Source: SMYC01 sp965197495
GTDB taxonomy: Bacteria > Acidobacteriota > Vicinamibacteria > Marinacidobacterales > SMYC01
Assembly (NCBI GenBank): GCA_965197495.1
Contig: OZ240210.1
Location: 3,100,001-3,164,000, forward strand
Length of the DNA: 64,000 bases
Reading direction: 5' to 3'
Positions 57,068-64,000 of the stretch are shown piece by piece (the first letter of the stretch is position 1; the number at the start of each line of letters is the position of its first letter). The notes under the pieces were generated by a model. The model ran no database searches and was not told where the DNA came from. It was given only the letters and a program-made list of their open reading frames with translations. The translations under genes and the position numbers were made by a program.

Positions 57068-58627
57068 ATGGAGACATTGTTCGGTATTCCCATCCTGTCG
57101 CTTGTCGTCTGGTTCCCAACACTGGGCGCGTTCTTCATTTTGTTCTTCATGAAGAAGACGCAAGAGATTCAGATCAAGTGGGCCGCGAACATCATCACCT
57201 TTATCGGGTTTCTTATTTCTCTGCCGCTATGGTTCACCTTCGACAATAACGGGCCGCAGTTCCAGTTTCTGGAACAAGCTGACTGGATCCCGAGTATCGG
57301 CGTCAGCTACCGATTGGGCATGGACGGCATCAGCTTGCTGCTCGTCATGATGACGACGCTTCTCGGTTTCGTCGCGGTCCTGTCGTCGTGGAACGCCATC
57401 ACGGATCGGGTCAAGCAGTACTACGTTTTTCTGCTGCTGCTGCAAACAGGCATGCTCGGCGTGTTCGTGGCGCTCGATTTCTTCCTGTTCTACGTGTTCT
57501 GGGAAGTCATGCTCGTCCCGATGTACTTCCTGATCGGCGTATGGGGAGGGCCGCGCAAGCTCTACGCGGCCATCAAGTTCTTTTTGTACACGCTCGTCGG
57601 GAGCGTTCTGATGCTTCTCGGAATCCTCGCCGTCTATTTTGCCTTTCATCGCGAGACGGGTATCTATACGTTCGACATTACGCAGCTGTGGACGATTAGC
57701 TATCCGGAGCTGAACTGGGTGTTCTGGGCGTTTTTCATCGGCTTCGCCATCAAGGTTCCGATGTTCCCGTTTCACACGTGGCTTCCCGACGCCCATGTCG
57801 AAGCGCCTACGGCTGGCTCGGTCATCCTGGCCGGTGTCCTCCTGAAAATGGGAACCTACGGCTTCGTGCGGTTTTCGCTTCCGATGCTTCCCGAGGCGAG
57901 CCAGGAATTCGGATGGTACATTCTCGTGCTTGCGGTGATCAGCATCATCTACGGGGCCCTCGTCGCGCTGGTCCAGCCCGACTGGAAGAAGCTTGTCGCT
58001 TATAGCTCCGTCAGCCATCTCGGCTTCGTCATGCTCGGCGTTTTCGCTCTCACCGAGCTCGGGCTTCAGGGCGGCATTCTGCAGATGGTCAATCACGGTC
58101 TGTCGACGGGCGGGCTCTTCCTCATCGTCGGCATCATGTACGAGCAGACGCATAAGCGCGAGATCGCGGCCTATGGGGGCATCGCGAAAGTCGTGCCCGT
58201 CTTCGCAGCACTTTTTCTCATCATCGCCCTGGCTTCGATGGGGCTGCCGCTCCTGAACGGTTTCATTGGCGAGTTCATGATCCTGCAGGGCACGTTTGCC
58301 AGCACGCATGCGGGTCCGTGGTACGCATTGTTCGCGGTATCGGGTATCGTGCTCGGCGCGGCTTATCTGCTCTGGCTCTATCAGCGCTTGATGTTCGGGA
58401 AGATCGACAAGCCGGAGAACGAGAAGCTCAAGGACGTCAGCTTGCGCGAGCAAGCGACGTTGGTCCCTCTCGTCGTGCTTTGTATCTGGATTGGCGTCTA
58501 TCCGAGGCCGTTTCTCGAGCCGCTGCGGGTGCCGGTCGAGGCGATCATGGATCGGATCAACGGCACGCAAACGGCAAGTGTTGAAGCCGTGGAACTCGCT
58601 CCGGCGGCCACGCCGGTTGGCAACTAG
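57068..58627 (+). CDS. nuoM: NADH-quinone oxidoreductase subunit M
   Basis: 519 residues, about 14 helices. FYVFWEVMLVPMYFLIGVWG with the channel Glu, KFFLYTLVGSVLMLLGILAV, FPFHTWLPDAHVEAPTAGSV, YSSVSHLGFVMLGVFALTEL and GFIGEFMILQGTF are as in the family. The second antiporter-like subunit. Ends in an Ala/Val/Pro tail (SVEAVELAPAATPVGN). A normal ribosome site (GGAACGG) precedes it. The atpZ gene begins 9 nt later. Confidence 0.95.
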   Translation: METLFGIPILSLVVWFPTLGAFFILFFMKKTQEIQIKWAANIITFIGFLISLPLWFTFDNNGPQFQFLEQADWIPSIGVSYRLGMDGISLLLVMMTTLLGFVAVLSSWNAITDRVKQYYVFLLLLQTGMLGVFVALDFFLFYVFWEVMLVPMYFLIGVWGGPRKLYAAIKFFLYTLVGSVLMLLGILAVYFAFHRETGIYTFDITQLWTISYPELNWVFWAFFIGFAIKVPMFPFHTWLPDAHVEAPTAGSVILAGVLLKMGTYGFVRFSLPMLPEASQEFGWYILVLAVISIIYGALVALVQPDWKKLVAYSSVSHLGFVMLGVFALTELGLQGGILQMVNHGLSTGGLFLIVGIMYEQTHKREIAAYGGIAKVVPVFAALFLIIALASMGLPLLNGFIGEFMILQGTFASTHAGPWYALFAVSGIVLGAAYLLWLYQRLMFGKIDKPENEKLKDVSLREQATLVPLVVLCIWIGVYPRPFLEPLRVPVEAIMDRINGTQTASVEAVELAPAATPVGN

Positions 58628-58636
58628 GCGAGGTCT

Positions 58637-58906
58637 ATGTCCCAGGAGGGCCTGGAGGAGAAGAAGCCGCCTCCCGTCTCTCCCCGGGGCCAGCCCGGGA
58701 CTTCGCCCCGGGCGCGTTTGGCGCTGCTATCGAGCCTTGCCTTCATCTTCCCCGTCTCTATTGCGGCGGGGGGATTCGCCGGCCACTACCTGGACCAAAA
58801 ACTCGCGACGTTTCCCTGGTTGACGCTGCTCGGTCTTCTTTTTGGCGTTGCTGCCGGGTTCATCAACCTCCTCAAGGCCGTGAAAGCTTTCGATAAAGAC
58901 GATTGA
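58637..58906 (+). CDS. AtpZ/AtpI-family small membrane protein
   Basis: 89 residues with a Pro-rich N-terminus (EEKKPPPVSPRGQPGTSPRA) and two helices: LLSSLAFIFPVSIAAGGFAG and WLTLLGLLFGVAAGFINLLK, with the HYLDQKL turn typical of AtpZ. Such proteins act with AtpI in metal-ion supply or assembly of the F1Fo c-ring. The stop overlaps the next start (TTGA). Confidence 0.82.
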   Translation: MSQEGLEEKKPPPVSPRGQPGTSPRARLALLSSLAFIFPVSIAAGGFAGHYLDQKLATFPWLTLLGLLFGVAAGFINLLKAVKAFDKDD

Positions 58907-59307
58907 ATCTCGACCCCGATGTTTCGATAGCCCGCTTTCGCCGCCACGCATGGTGGGCGATCGCGATCTTCTCTCTTTCTGGCTTCATCTTTGGGTTTCG
59001 GTTCTTCCTCGGGACGCTTTCTGGAGGCCTTTTGGCCATGGCGAATCTCGATGTTCTCGGCCGGCTGGTGAAAAACCTCACCGCGGAGCGGCCCCGTCGC
59101 GTGTCGTGGCTGGGGGTCTTCGGCGTGCTGCTCCGCTACATCTTGTTGAGTATCGCCCTGTTTGTTATAATCGGTGTTTGGCATGCGAACGTTGTTGGCT
59201 TGGCTCTCGGGTTTTCTGCGCCGGTAGCCGCGGTTTTCGTCGAGTGTGGCAACCATGCTTACCGGGCCTACCGGGAGTCGAAAGCGGAGCGTAAAGAAGG
59301 TCAGTAG
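58903..59307 (+). CDS. AtpI-like ATP synthase subunit I
   Basis: 134 residues, TTG start overlapping the atpZ stop. Four hydrophobic helices: HAWWAIAIFSLSGFIFGFRF, LGTLSGGLLAMANLDVLGRL, LLRYILLSIALFVIIGVWHA and VVGLALGFSAPVAAVFVEC. This is the position and topology of the I subunit, an assembly factor for the c-ring. Sequence conservation of the family is low, so the call relies mainly on context. Confidence 0.72.
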   Translation: MNLDPDVSIARFRRHAWWAIAIFSLSGFIFGFRFFLGTLSGGLLAMANLDVLGRLVKNLTAERPRRVSWLGVFGVLLRYILLSIALFVIIGVWHANVVGLALGFSAPVAAVFVECGNHAYRAYRESKAERKEGQ

Positions 59308-59336
59308 AGATCACCCCAAGGCATGACACCTCCCTT

Positions 59337-59355
59337 AGCGGTTCGTCGAACCGCT
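59337..59355 (+). promoter_or_regulatory. Perfect hairpin AGCGGTTC-GTC-GAACCGCT
   Basis: An 8-bp stem with a 3-nt loop between the AtpI-like stop and atpB, followed by TCCCTTGTTTC, a weak T-stretch. It may attenuate or process the mRNA to set different levels for atpB-atpE. Confidence 0.5.
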
Positions 59356-59431
59356 TCCCTTGTTTCAGAAAACACATCGAAGGGGAGCCTGGTGTGGGCA
59401 GTGGGTCTTGTCGGATGACGAACATGTAGTT

Positions 59432-60127
59432 ATGGAGCAGCTAGAGCACAAGTCGTTCATCTATCACGCGCTCGAGCACTACTTTCATCATGAAGTGTTG
59501 CCAGATCATCTGATCATGGCCGTGTTCGTCGCGATGGTGCTCGCCGGCTTCGCGATCTGGTTCCGCGGGCGCATCAGCGTCGAGAACCCCGGAAAGCTAC
59601 AGCTGGTGCTCGAGACGATCGTGAGCGTGCTGCAGGACCTGCTGGTCGACAATATCGGCACGAAAGGACGGCCGTTTCTCGGCCTCGTCGGCACGCTGGG
59701 TTTGTTCATCCTGGTGAGCAACTTGATTGGCCTCGTGCCTTATTTTTCGTCGCCGACAACCAGCTTGAACATGACGCTCGGTTGCGCTCTGGTTGCCTTT
59801 CTCTATTACAACTACCAGGGCATCCGCGCCCAGGGCGCCGGGAACTATTTCAAGCACTTCCTGGGACCTCTTCCAGTGCTTGCGCCCCTCATGTTGCCGA
59901 TCGAGATCATCAGCCACTTCAGCCGTATCATCTCACTATCGCTACGTCTGTTCGGCAACATCTTTGGTGAGGAGCTCGTCATCGCGGCGCTCGCCGTGAT
60001 GGTGGCTTTCCTGATTCCTGTGCCCATGATTCTCTTCGGTGTCTTTGGAGGGGTGCTGCAGGCATTCGTTTTCATCATGCTGACCATGGTCTATCTCGGT
60101 GGCGCCGTCGCTTCCGAGGAGCACTAA
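59432..60127 (+). CDS. atpB: ATP synthase Fo subunit a
   Basis: 231 residues from MEQLEHKSFIYHALEHYFHH; a longer start at 59360 is not supported. Five to six helices; the essential Arg is in ISLSLRLFGNIFGEELVIAA, and the C-terminal helix FGGVLQAFVFIMLTMVYLGG carries the conserved Gln. It conducts ions to the c-ring. atpE follows after 48 nt. Confidence 0.95.
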   Translation: MEQLEHKSFIYHALEHYFHHEVLPDHLIMAVFVAMVLAGFAIWFRGRISVENPGKLQLVLETIVSVLQDLLVDNIGTKGRPFLGLVGTLGLFILVSNLIGLVPYFSSPTTSLNMTLGCALVAFLYYNYQGIRAQGAGNYFKHFLGPLPVLAPLMLPIEIISHFSRIISLSLRLFGNIFGEELVIAALAVMVAFLIPVPMILFGVFGGVLQAFVFIMLTMVYLGGAVASEEH

Positions 60128-60175
60128 GTTCGAGTTCTCCTAGTATCGTAATCCCTTTCCCAAGGAGGAAACCTG

Positions 60176-60541
60176 GTGATTAGAAAAGTTATGCTGGCGA
60201 CATTCTCAGCCGTCGCCTTTTTTGTATTGGCCGCACCTGTCTTCGCCCAGGGAGCGTACGAACCGATAGACCGCTGGTCGTCGGATATGTACAAATGGGC
60301 TTTGATCTCGGGCGCTTTTGCGCTCGGAATCGCCGCGGCCGCGGGAGCCATTGGCCAGAGCCGTGCCATCGCGGCCGCCTGTGACGGTATTGCTCGGAAT
60401 CCGGGCGCTTCTGGCCAGATCCGCTTCGCACTGATTCTCGGTCTCGCTCTCATCGAGTCGCTCGTCATCTACGTGCTACTCATCGCTTTCATCATCTTTC
60501 TAGTACTCTGGCGCGGCTCGCTAGTCATCCCTCCGGCCTAG
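60176..60541 (+). CDS. atpE: ATP synthase Fo subunit c, with N-terminal signal-like segment
   Basis: 121 residues, GTG start with an AAGGAGG site. The first ~25 residues (VMLATFSAVAFFVLAAPVFA) resemble a cleavable signal peptide, as in several phyla with long c subunits. The hairpin is normal: ISGAFALGIAAAAGAIGQSR, the polar loop ARNPGASGQIRFA, then LGLALIESLVIYVLLIAFII with the ion-binding Glu. Gln in GAIGQ, Glu-Ser and the Tyr five residues after Glu fall on positions that bind sodium in Ilyobacter, but the adjacent Thr is Leu, so the ion is undecided. Confidence 0.93.
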   Translation: MIRKVMLATFSAVAFFVLAAPVFAQGAYEPIDRWSSDMYKWALISGAFALGIAAAAGAIGQSRAIAAACDGIARNPGASGQIRFALILGLALIESLVIYVLLIAFIIFLVLWRGSLVIPPA

Positions 60542-61674
60542 CCCGCCGCGCGCGGCGGGCTACCGAGCCCGAAGAAGATCAGCACCGCGTAAGCCGCGAA
60601 GTACTGAGTGAAGCCCAGCCAAAATCCGTAGGCGCCGCCACCGAACGCCAGATAAGTCAGTGGCGCCGTGGCGGTGAAGAGGAGCCATCCTCGATTCTCC
60701 GAATACGGCGCCAGCGTGCCGACGAGGAGGAACGCCCATGGGAGCACCTGAGGCATCACGAAGATCAAGCCGCCGAGCACGACCAGGGTCTCTAAGGGCC
60801 AGCGCTTCGAGTCCTGCGATCGCATGGCCGTCCGAAGAGACCAGACGAGCCAAAGCCCCAGGGTTGCGCAAAGCGTTATCGTCGGATGGCGGGTCAAGAA
60901 GAGTCCCGCCAGTGTCTGAAGGCCAGGCGTGAGGCTTCCGCCGAGAGAATTTTCTGGCGGCCATCCGGCGCGCGTGAGCCAGGAACAGGGGAAAGTGAGC
61001 GTCCACCCGAAGACGCCGATGACGAGCGAGGGTGCGACCCAGTTGCGGAGCGCCCGTCCCATGAGCGGCAGAGAGCCCGCGAGCATGAGCGGTCCGTTGA
61101 GGCTGACTCCGTAAGCGACCGCGGCGGCGCCGCGGAACCGAGGCGTCTGAGCGAGCCTGAGCGCCGCGATCAGAAAGAAAAGCGCGACCGCGTCGAGTCT
61201 CCCGCTTCCCGCCACTTCTTTGACGATGAAAGGGTTCCACCCATGCACGAGCGCAGCGCCTATCGGCAAGCCTGCGGCGCGCAGCAAGGAAGGCGCGAGC
61301 AGAAGCGAGCCCAAATCGGCGGCCGTCGCGGCGAGACGTCTCGCGTCGAACGAGGCCTCGACGTGGTCGAAAAGCACGGACCACGGCGTGGCGCCGTGCA
61401 AAAAGACGGCTGCATCCGAATGATCGAGCCCGCTGCCAAGAAACTGTGTCGCCCGAAAACCAGCGGCGGTAAGAAAAACAACCGCATAGACCGCAGCGCC
61501 GTTCTTTCGGCCGGCCGTGCGAATGGCCATGGCGTAAACGATGAAGAGCCCGACCCAAAGGATGTAGAACTCGACGCTCTGCTCGAAGAGCCGAAAACGC
61601 TCCACATCGCTCCGAACCGCAAGGAACGCATACAGCCCCGCACTGACGAAAGAAAGAACAATGAGTCGCAACAC
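60538..61674 (-). CDS. GT-C type membrane protein, paralogue of 24224-25531
   Basis: 378 residues with about 10 helices. FVSAGLYAFLAVRSDVERF at the N-terminus, LDHSDAAVFLHGATPWSVLF in the first loop (acidic, like the GT-C active site), WNPFIVKEVAGSGRLDAVAL matching VVEVAGSGHNDALAV of the other protein, and PQVLPWAFLLVGTLAPYSEN. Probably a lipid-linked-sugar glycosyltransferase of the alg-mannosyltransferase kind, but it lacks a clear DxD. Convergent with atpE, divergent from mtnA. Confidence 0.65.
   Translation of the reverse strand: MLRLIVLSFVSAGLYAFLAVRSDVERFRLFEQSVEFYILWVGLFIVYAMAIRTAGRKNGAAVYAVVFLTAAGFRATQFLGSGLDHSDAAVFLHGATPWSVLFDHVEASFDARRLAATAADLGSLLLAPSLLRAAGLPIGAALVHGWNPFIVKEVAGSGRLDAVALFFLIAALRLAQTPRFRGAAAVAYGVSLNGPLMLAGSLPLMGRALRNWVAPSLVIGVFGWTLTFPCSWLTRAGWPPENSLGGSLTPGLQTLAGLFLTRHPTITLCATLGLWLVWSLRTAMRSQDSKRWPLETLVVLGGLIFVMPQVLPWAFLLVGTLAPYSENRGWLLFTATAPLTYLAFGGGAYGFWLGFTQYFAAYAVLIFFGLGSPPRAAG
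60539..60562. terminator. Perfect 24-bp palindrome at convergent gene ends
   Basis: TAGCCCGCCGCG and its inverse contain the atpE stop codon on one strand and the stop region of the convergent GT-C gene on the other. It probably serves as a bidirectional transcript end, although there is no T run. Confidence 0.55.
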
Positions 61675-61740
61675 GTCGAAGACCGAACAAATCTACCACG
61701 ACGTTGCAGTTCCGACGCGATGACCGTTAAACTGAGTGCC

Positions 61741-61772
61741 TTGAATGTTCCTGAATCCTGAATCCTGATCTG
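61741..61772 (+). repeat. CTGAATCCTGAATC phased repeat
   Basis: GAATGTTCCTGAATCCTGAA and TCCTGATC lie between the GT-C start and the mtnA ribosome site. Same family as 27059-27172. Confidence 0.7.
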
Positions 61773-61781
61773 GGAGGACCC

Positions 61782-62831
61782 GTGCTCGAGACCATCCGCT
61801 GGAACGGCGACGCCGTCGCCCTCATCGACCAGAGATATCTGCCGGTCAAGGAGGACTATCTCTCCTGCCGCAACGCGGAGGCCGTGGCCGCTGCCATCAG
61901 AGACATGGTCGTCCGTGGCGCGCCAGCGATCGGTGTGACCGCGGCCTTCGGGATCGCACTCGGCCTGAAACAGTCCGACGCCAAGGACGCCGAGAGTCTC
62001 CGTCGATCGATGGAATCGCTATCGACTTTGATGGCGGGCACGCGACCGACTGCGGTCAATCTGTTCTGGGCCATCGATCGGATGAGAAAGCGCTTCGAAG
62101 AGCTCATTAGTAGCGGCGTCGAAGCCGCGCTCGCCGGGATGGAGCGGGAAGCGATTGCGATCCAGACCGAGGACATCGAGATCAACCGCCGCATGGGAGC
62201 GCATGGAGCGGCGCTCGTGCCGGATGGCGCGCGTATCCTCACGCACTGCAATGCGGGCGCGCTCGCCACCGCCGGATACGGGACGGCGCTCGGCGTCATG
62301 CGTGCCGCGGTCGAGGCAGGGAAGAAGATCGAAGTCTTCGCCGACGAGACCCGCCCGTTTCTCCAAGGCGCGCGCCTCACCGCTTGGGAGCTCGTCCGGG
62401 ACGACATTTCCGTAACCCTCATCACCGACAGCATGGTGGGCCATTTCATGGCGCGCGGCGAGATCGACATGGTGATCCTCGGCTCCGATCGGATCGCTTC
62501 GAATGGCGACGTCTGCAACAAGATCGGCACCTACTCGGTCGCCGTCTTGGCCAAAGAGCACGGGATCCCCTTCTACGCAGTGGCGCCAACGTCGACCTTC
62601 GATCTTTCGATCGCCTCGGGCAAAGAGATCCCCATCGAAGAGCGATCGCCGGACGAGGTGACCCACATCCAAGGCGTCCGCATGGCTCCTGAAGGCGTGC
62701 GCATCCGGAATCCCGCTTTCGACGTGACGCCGTCGCGGCTCGTCACCGCGATCGTCTGCGAGAACGGCGTGGCACAAGCCCCGTATAACGAATCGCTCAG
62801 AGCACTCGCGAAGAGCCACCAGGCTGCCTGA
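61782..62831 (+). CDS. mtnA: Methylthioribose-1-phosphate isomerase
   Basis: 349 residues, GTG start 7 nt after GGGAGGA. It converts 5-methylthioribose-1-phosphate to the ribulose form in methionine salvage. Motifs: MVVRGAPAIGVTAAFGIALG, LTHCNAGALATAGYGTALGV with the catalytic Cys, FADETRPFLQGARLTAWEL, and MVILGSDRIASNGDVCNKIG with the catalytic Asp, then RNPAFDVTP. Full length. tsaD follows 12 nt later; no other mtn gene is near. Confidence 0.95.
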   Translation: MLETIRWNGDAVALIDQRYLPVKEDYLSCRNAEAVAAAIRDMVVRGAPAIGVTAAFGIALGLKQSDAKDAESLRRSMESLSTLMAGTRPTAVNLFWAIDRMRKRFEELISSGVEAALAGMEREAIAIQTEDIEINRRMGAHGAALVPDGARILTHCNAGALATAGYGTALGVMRAAVEAGKKIEVFADETRPFLQGARLTAWELVRDDISVTLITDSMVGHFMARGEIDMVILGSDRIASNGDVCNKIGTYSVAVLAKEHGIPFYAVAPTSTFDLSIASGKEIPIEERSPDEVTHIQGVRMAPEGVRIRNPAFDVTPSRLVTAIVCENGVAQAPYNESLRALAKSHQAA

Positions 62832-62843
62832 GCGCGAGCTAAG

Positions 62844-63911
62844 ATGCTCATTCTCGGCATCGAGAGCTCTTGTGACGAAACCTCGGCCGCGGTCGTCGAG
62901 GACGGACGGCGGATCCTCTCGAACGTCGTTGCGTCGCAAGACGAGATCCATCGCCCATATGGTGGCGTCGTTCCCGAGCTTGCCTCGCGCCAGCACCTGA
63001 CGCAGATCGGACCGGTGGTCGACCGCGCTCTCGCTCGAGCGGGGATCGGGCTAGAGGCGATCGACGCGGTGGCGGTGACGCAAGGTCCGGGGCTCATCGG
63101 CTCGCTCCTCGTCGGGCTTTCGTTCGCGAAATCGATTGCCTTCGCTCGCGATGTCCCACTTCTCGCGGTCGACCATCTCGAAGGCCACATCCGAGCAGCC
63201 TATATCGAAAGCCCGGAGCCGATCCCGCACCCCGCGCTCTCTCTCGTTGTCTCAGGTGGACATACGAGCTTGTTTTTGATGAAGGAAGCGTCGAGCTACG
63301 AGCTCATCGGCAAGACGCGTGACGATGCGGCGGGCGAAGCCTATGACAAGGTTGCCAAGCGGCTCGGTCTCGGCTATCCGGGCGGGCCGGTACTGGATCG
63401 CCTCGCCGCACTCGGTGACGCCAACGTCCACAGCTTCACCGTGCCTAAGTTTTCGGATGGGAGCGAGGACTTCAGCTTTAGCGGGTTGAAGAGCGCGGTC
63501 TTGCGCGTCGTGAAGGAAGGCCCGATCGAGCGGCTCGGCGAGGATGAAGCGCCCGAAGAGCGTGCGGATATTTGCGATCTCGCCGCGGCGTTCCAAGAGA
63601 CCGTCGTCAGGATCCTCTTGATGCGTGCCGAACGAGCCGCCAAGCGCTTTCGGGTGCGCGCCATGGTCGTCTCCGGCGGGGTAGCGGCGAATCGTGAGCT
63701 TCGAGCAAGCTTCGGCGAGCTCGGCCGCCGCCTCGAGATCCCCGCTATTTTCCCGAGCATCGAGCTCTCGACCGACAACGCAGCGATGATTGCGGCGGCC
63801 GGATACGCAAAGTACCAGCGGAAAGAATTCTCCAATCTCGGTCTCGAGCCGGATGTCGAGCTTCGGCTCGGTGAGGCCGGACCCCTCAGGCGCTCACGCC
63901 GCTATCGCTGA
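62844..63911 (+). CDS. tsaD: tRNA N6-adenosine threonylcarbamoyltransferase TsaD
   Basis: 355 residues. It makes t6A37 in ANN-decoding tRNAs together with TsaB, TsaC and TsaE. The ASKHA core is complete: LGIESSCDETSAAVVEDG, PYGGVVPELASRQHL, GPGLIGSLLVGLSFAKSIA, the metal-binding HLEGH (His 111 and 115), LVVSGGHTSLFLM, LGLGYPGGPVLDRLA, FSFSGLKSAVLR, VSGGVAANRELR and STDNAAMIAAAGYAKY. The last 10 nt overlap the convergent next gene. Confidence 0.97.
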   Translation: MLILGIESSCDETSAAVVEDGRRILSNVVASQDEIHRPYGGVVPELASRQHLTQIGPVVDRALARAGIGLEAIDAVAVTQGPGLIGSLLVGLSFAKSIAFARDVPLLAVDHLEGHIRAAYIESPEPIPHPALSLVVSGGHTSLFLMKEASSYELIGKTRDDAAGEAYDKVAKRLGLGYPGGPVLDRLAALGDANVHSFTVPKFSDGSEDFSFSGLKSAVLRVVKEGPIERLGEDEAPEERADICDLAAAFQETVVRILLMRAERAAKRFRVRAMVVSGGVAANRELRASFGELGRRLEIPAIFPSIELSTDNAAMIAAAGYAKYQRKEFSNLGLEPDVELRLGEAGPLRRSRRYR

Positions 63912-64000
63912 GCCGGCCGCCATTTGCGGTAGAGCAACACATAGACCGCGCCACTCCCACCATCTTTCCAGCGCGCCGAAGCGAACGCGATCACCGTGCG
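63902..64000 (-). CDS. Smr-domain protein, C-terminal end only
   Basis: 32 codons at the window edge, on the minus strand, ending RKWRPAQR with stop at 63902-63904. The readable part is TVIAFASARWKDGGSGAVYV LLYRKW, which resembles the end of Smr (small MutS-related) nuclease domains, with the GGxGAxYVLL strand. The rest lies beyond the window. Confidence 0.6.
   Translation of the reverse strand, partial: RTVIAFASARWKDGGSGAVYVLLYRKWRPAQR

Overview
The window looks like a chromosomal stretch of an Acidobacteriota genome. The strongest markers are a VWFA-domain secreted protein of the acidobacterial type (51.7-52.6 kb), the remains of a Ser/Thr kinase fused to a formylglycine-generating-enzyme-like domain (32.96-37.1 kb), a two-gene AtpZ/AtpI pair before atpB-atpE, and the overall gene content. 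This is inference from protein families; no rRNA is present. GC is high in host genes, and insertion sequences stand out by lower GC and by mutual identity.

Layout. 0-11 kb is a degraded zone: a partial GTP cyclohydrolase-like gene, a glycerophosphodiester phosphodiesterase, wrecks of an asparaginase, a tnpB and an esterase-like gene, a truncated two-component pair, and three large IS elements. 11-20 kb is a conserved housekeeping block: radical SAM protein, pgeF, a zinc-ribbon coiled-coil protein, tRNA-Ile2(CAT), rpoD, dnaG and mutS2. 20.4-22.9 kb is an IS1-family transposon that carries three passenger genes, including a DUF433/PIN-like toxin-antitoxin-like pair; both ends and an 8-bp target duplication are visible. 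23.4-28 kb holds larB, a GT-C type membrane glycosyltransferase, a GT2 synthase, a TPR protein and a YHS protein. 28.06-30.25 kb is a compact bacterial microcompartment (BMC) locus: a class II aldolase with a C-terminal helix resembling an encapsulation peptide, one BMC-H and three BMC-P shell proteins, and a 72-residue cysteine-motif protein.

30.6-37.1 kb has a frameshifted dinB, proC, and a kinase gene split by an IS that is itself split by a second IS. 37.4-44.8 kb is a Gld-like ABC export operon (ATPase, permease, GldG-like, DUF4340) invaded at two junctions: by a MITE exactly at the permease/GldG stop-start junction, and by an ISL3 plus IS200 cluster between GldG-like and DUF4340. 45-48 kb has a lipoprotein, an Xre regulator, a PilZ protein and a frameshifted dGTPase. 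After a third copy of the first IS comes pilW with a likely sigma-54 promoter, then the VWFA protein, mogA, PilZ, a DksA-like protein and an SDR. 55-60.5 kb is a bioenergetic run nuoL-nuoM-atpZ-atpI-atpB-atpE, followed by a second GT-C protein, mtnA, tsaD and the end of a Smr-domain gene.

Recurring themes are IS-driven gene breakage with readable target duplications, several families of short phased intergenic repeats, and single-base frameshifts in otherwise intact conserved genes (response regulator, dinB, dgt). The frameshifts could be real decay or base-calling errors.
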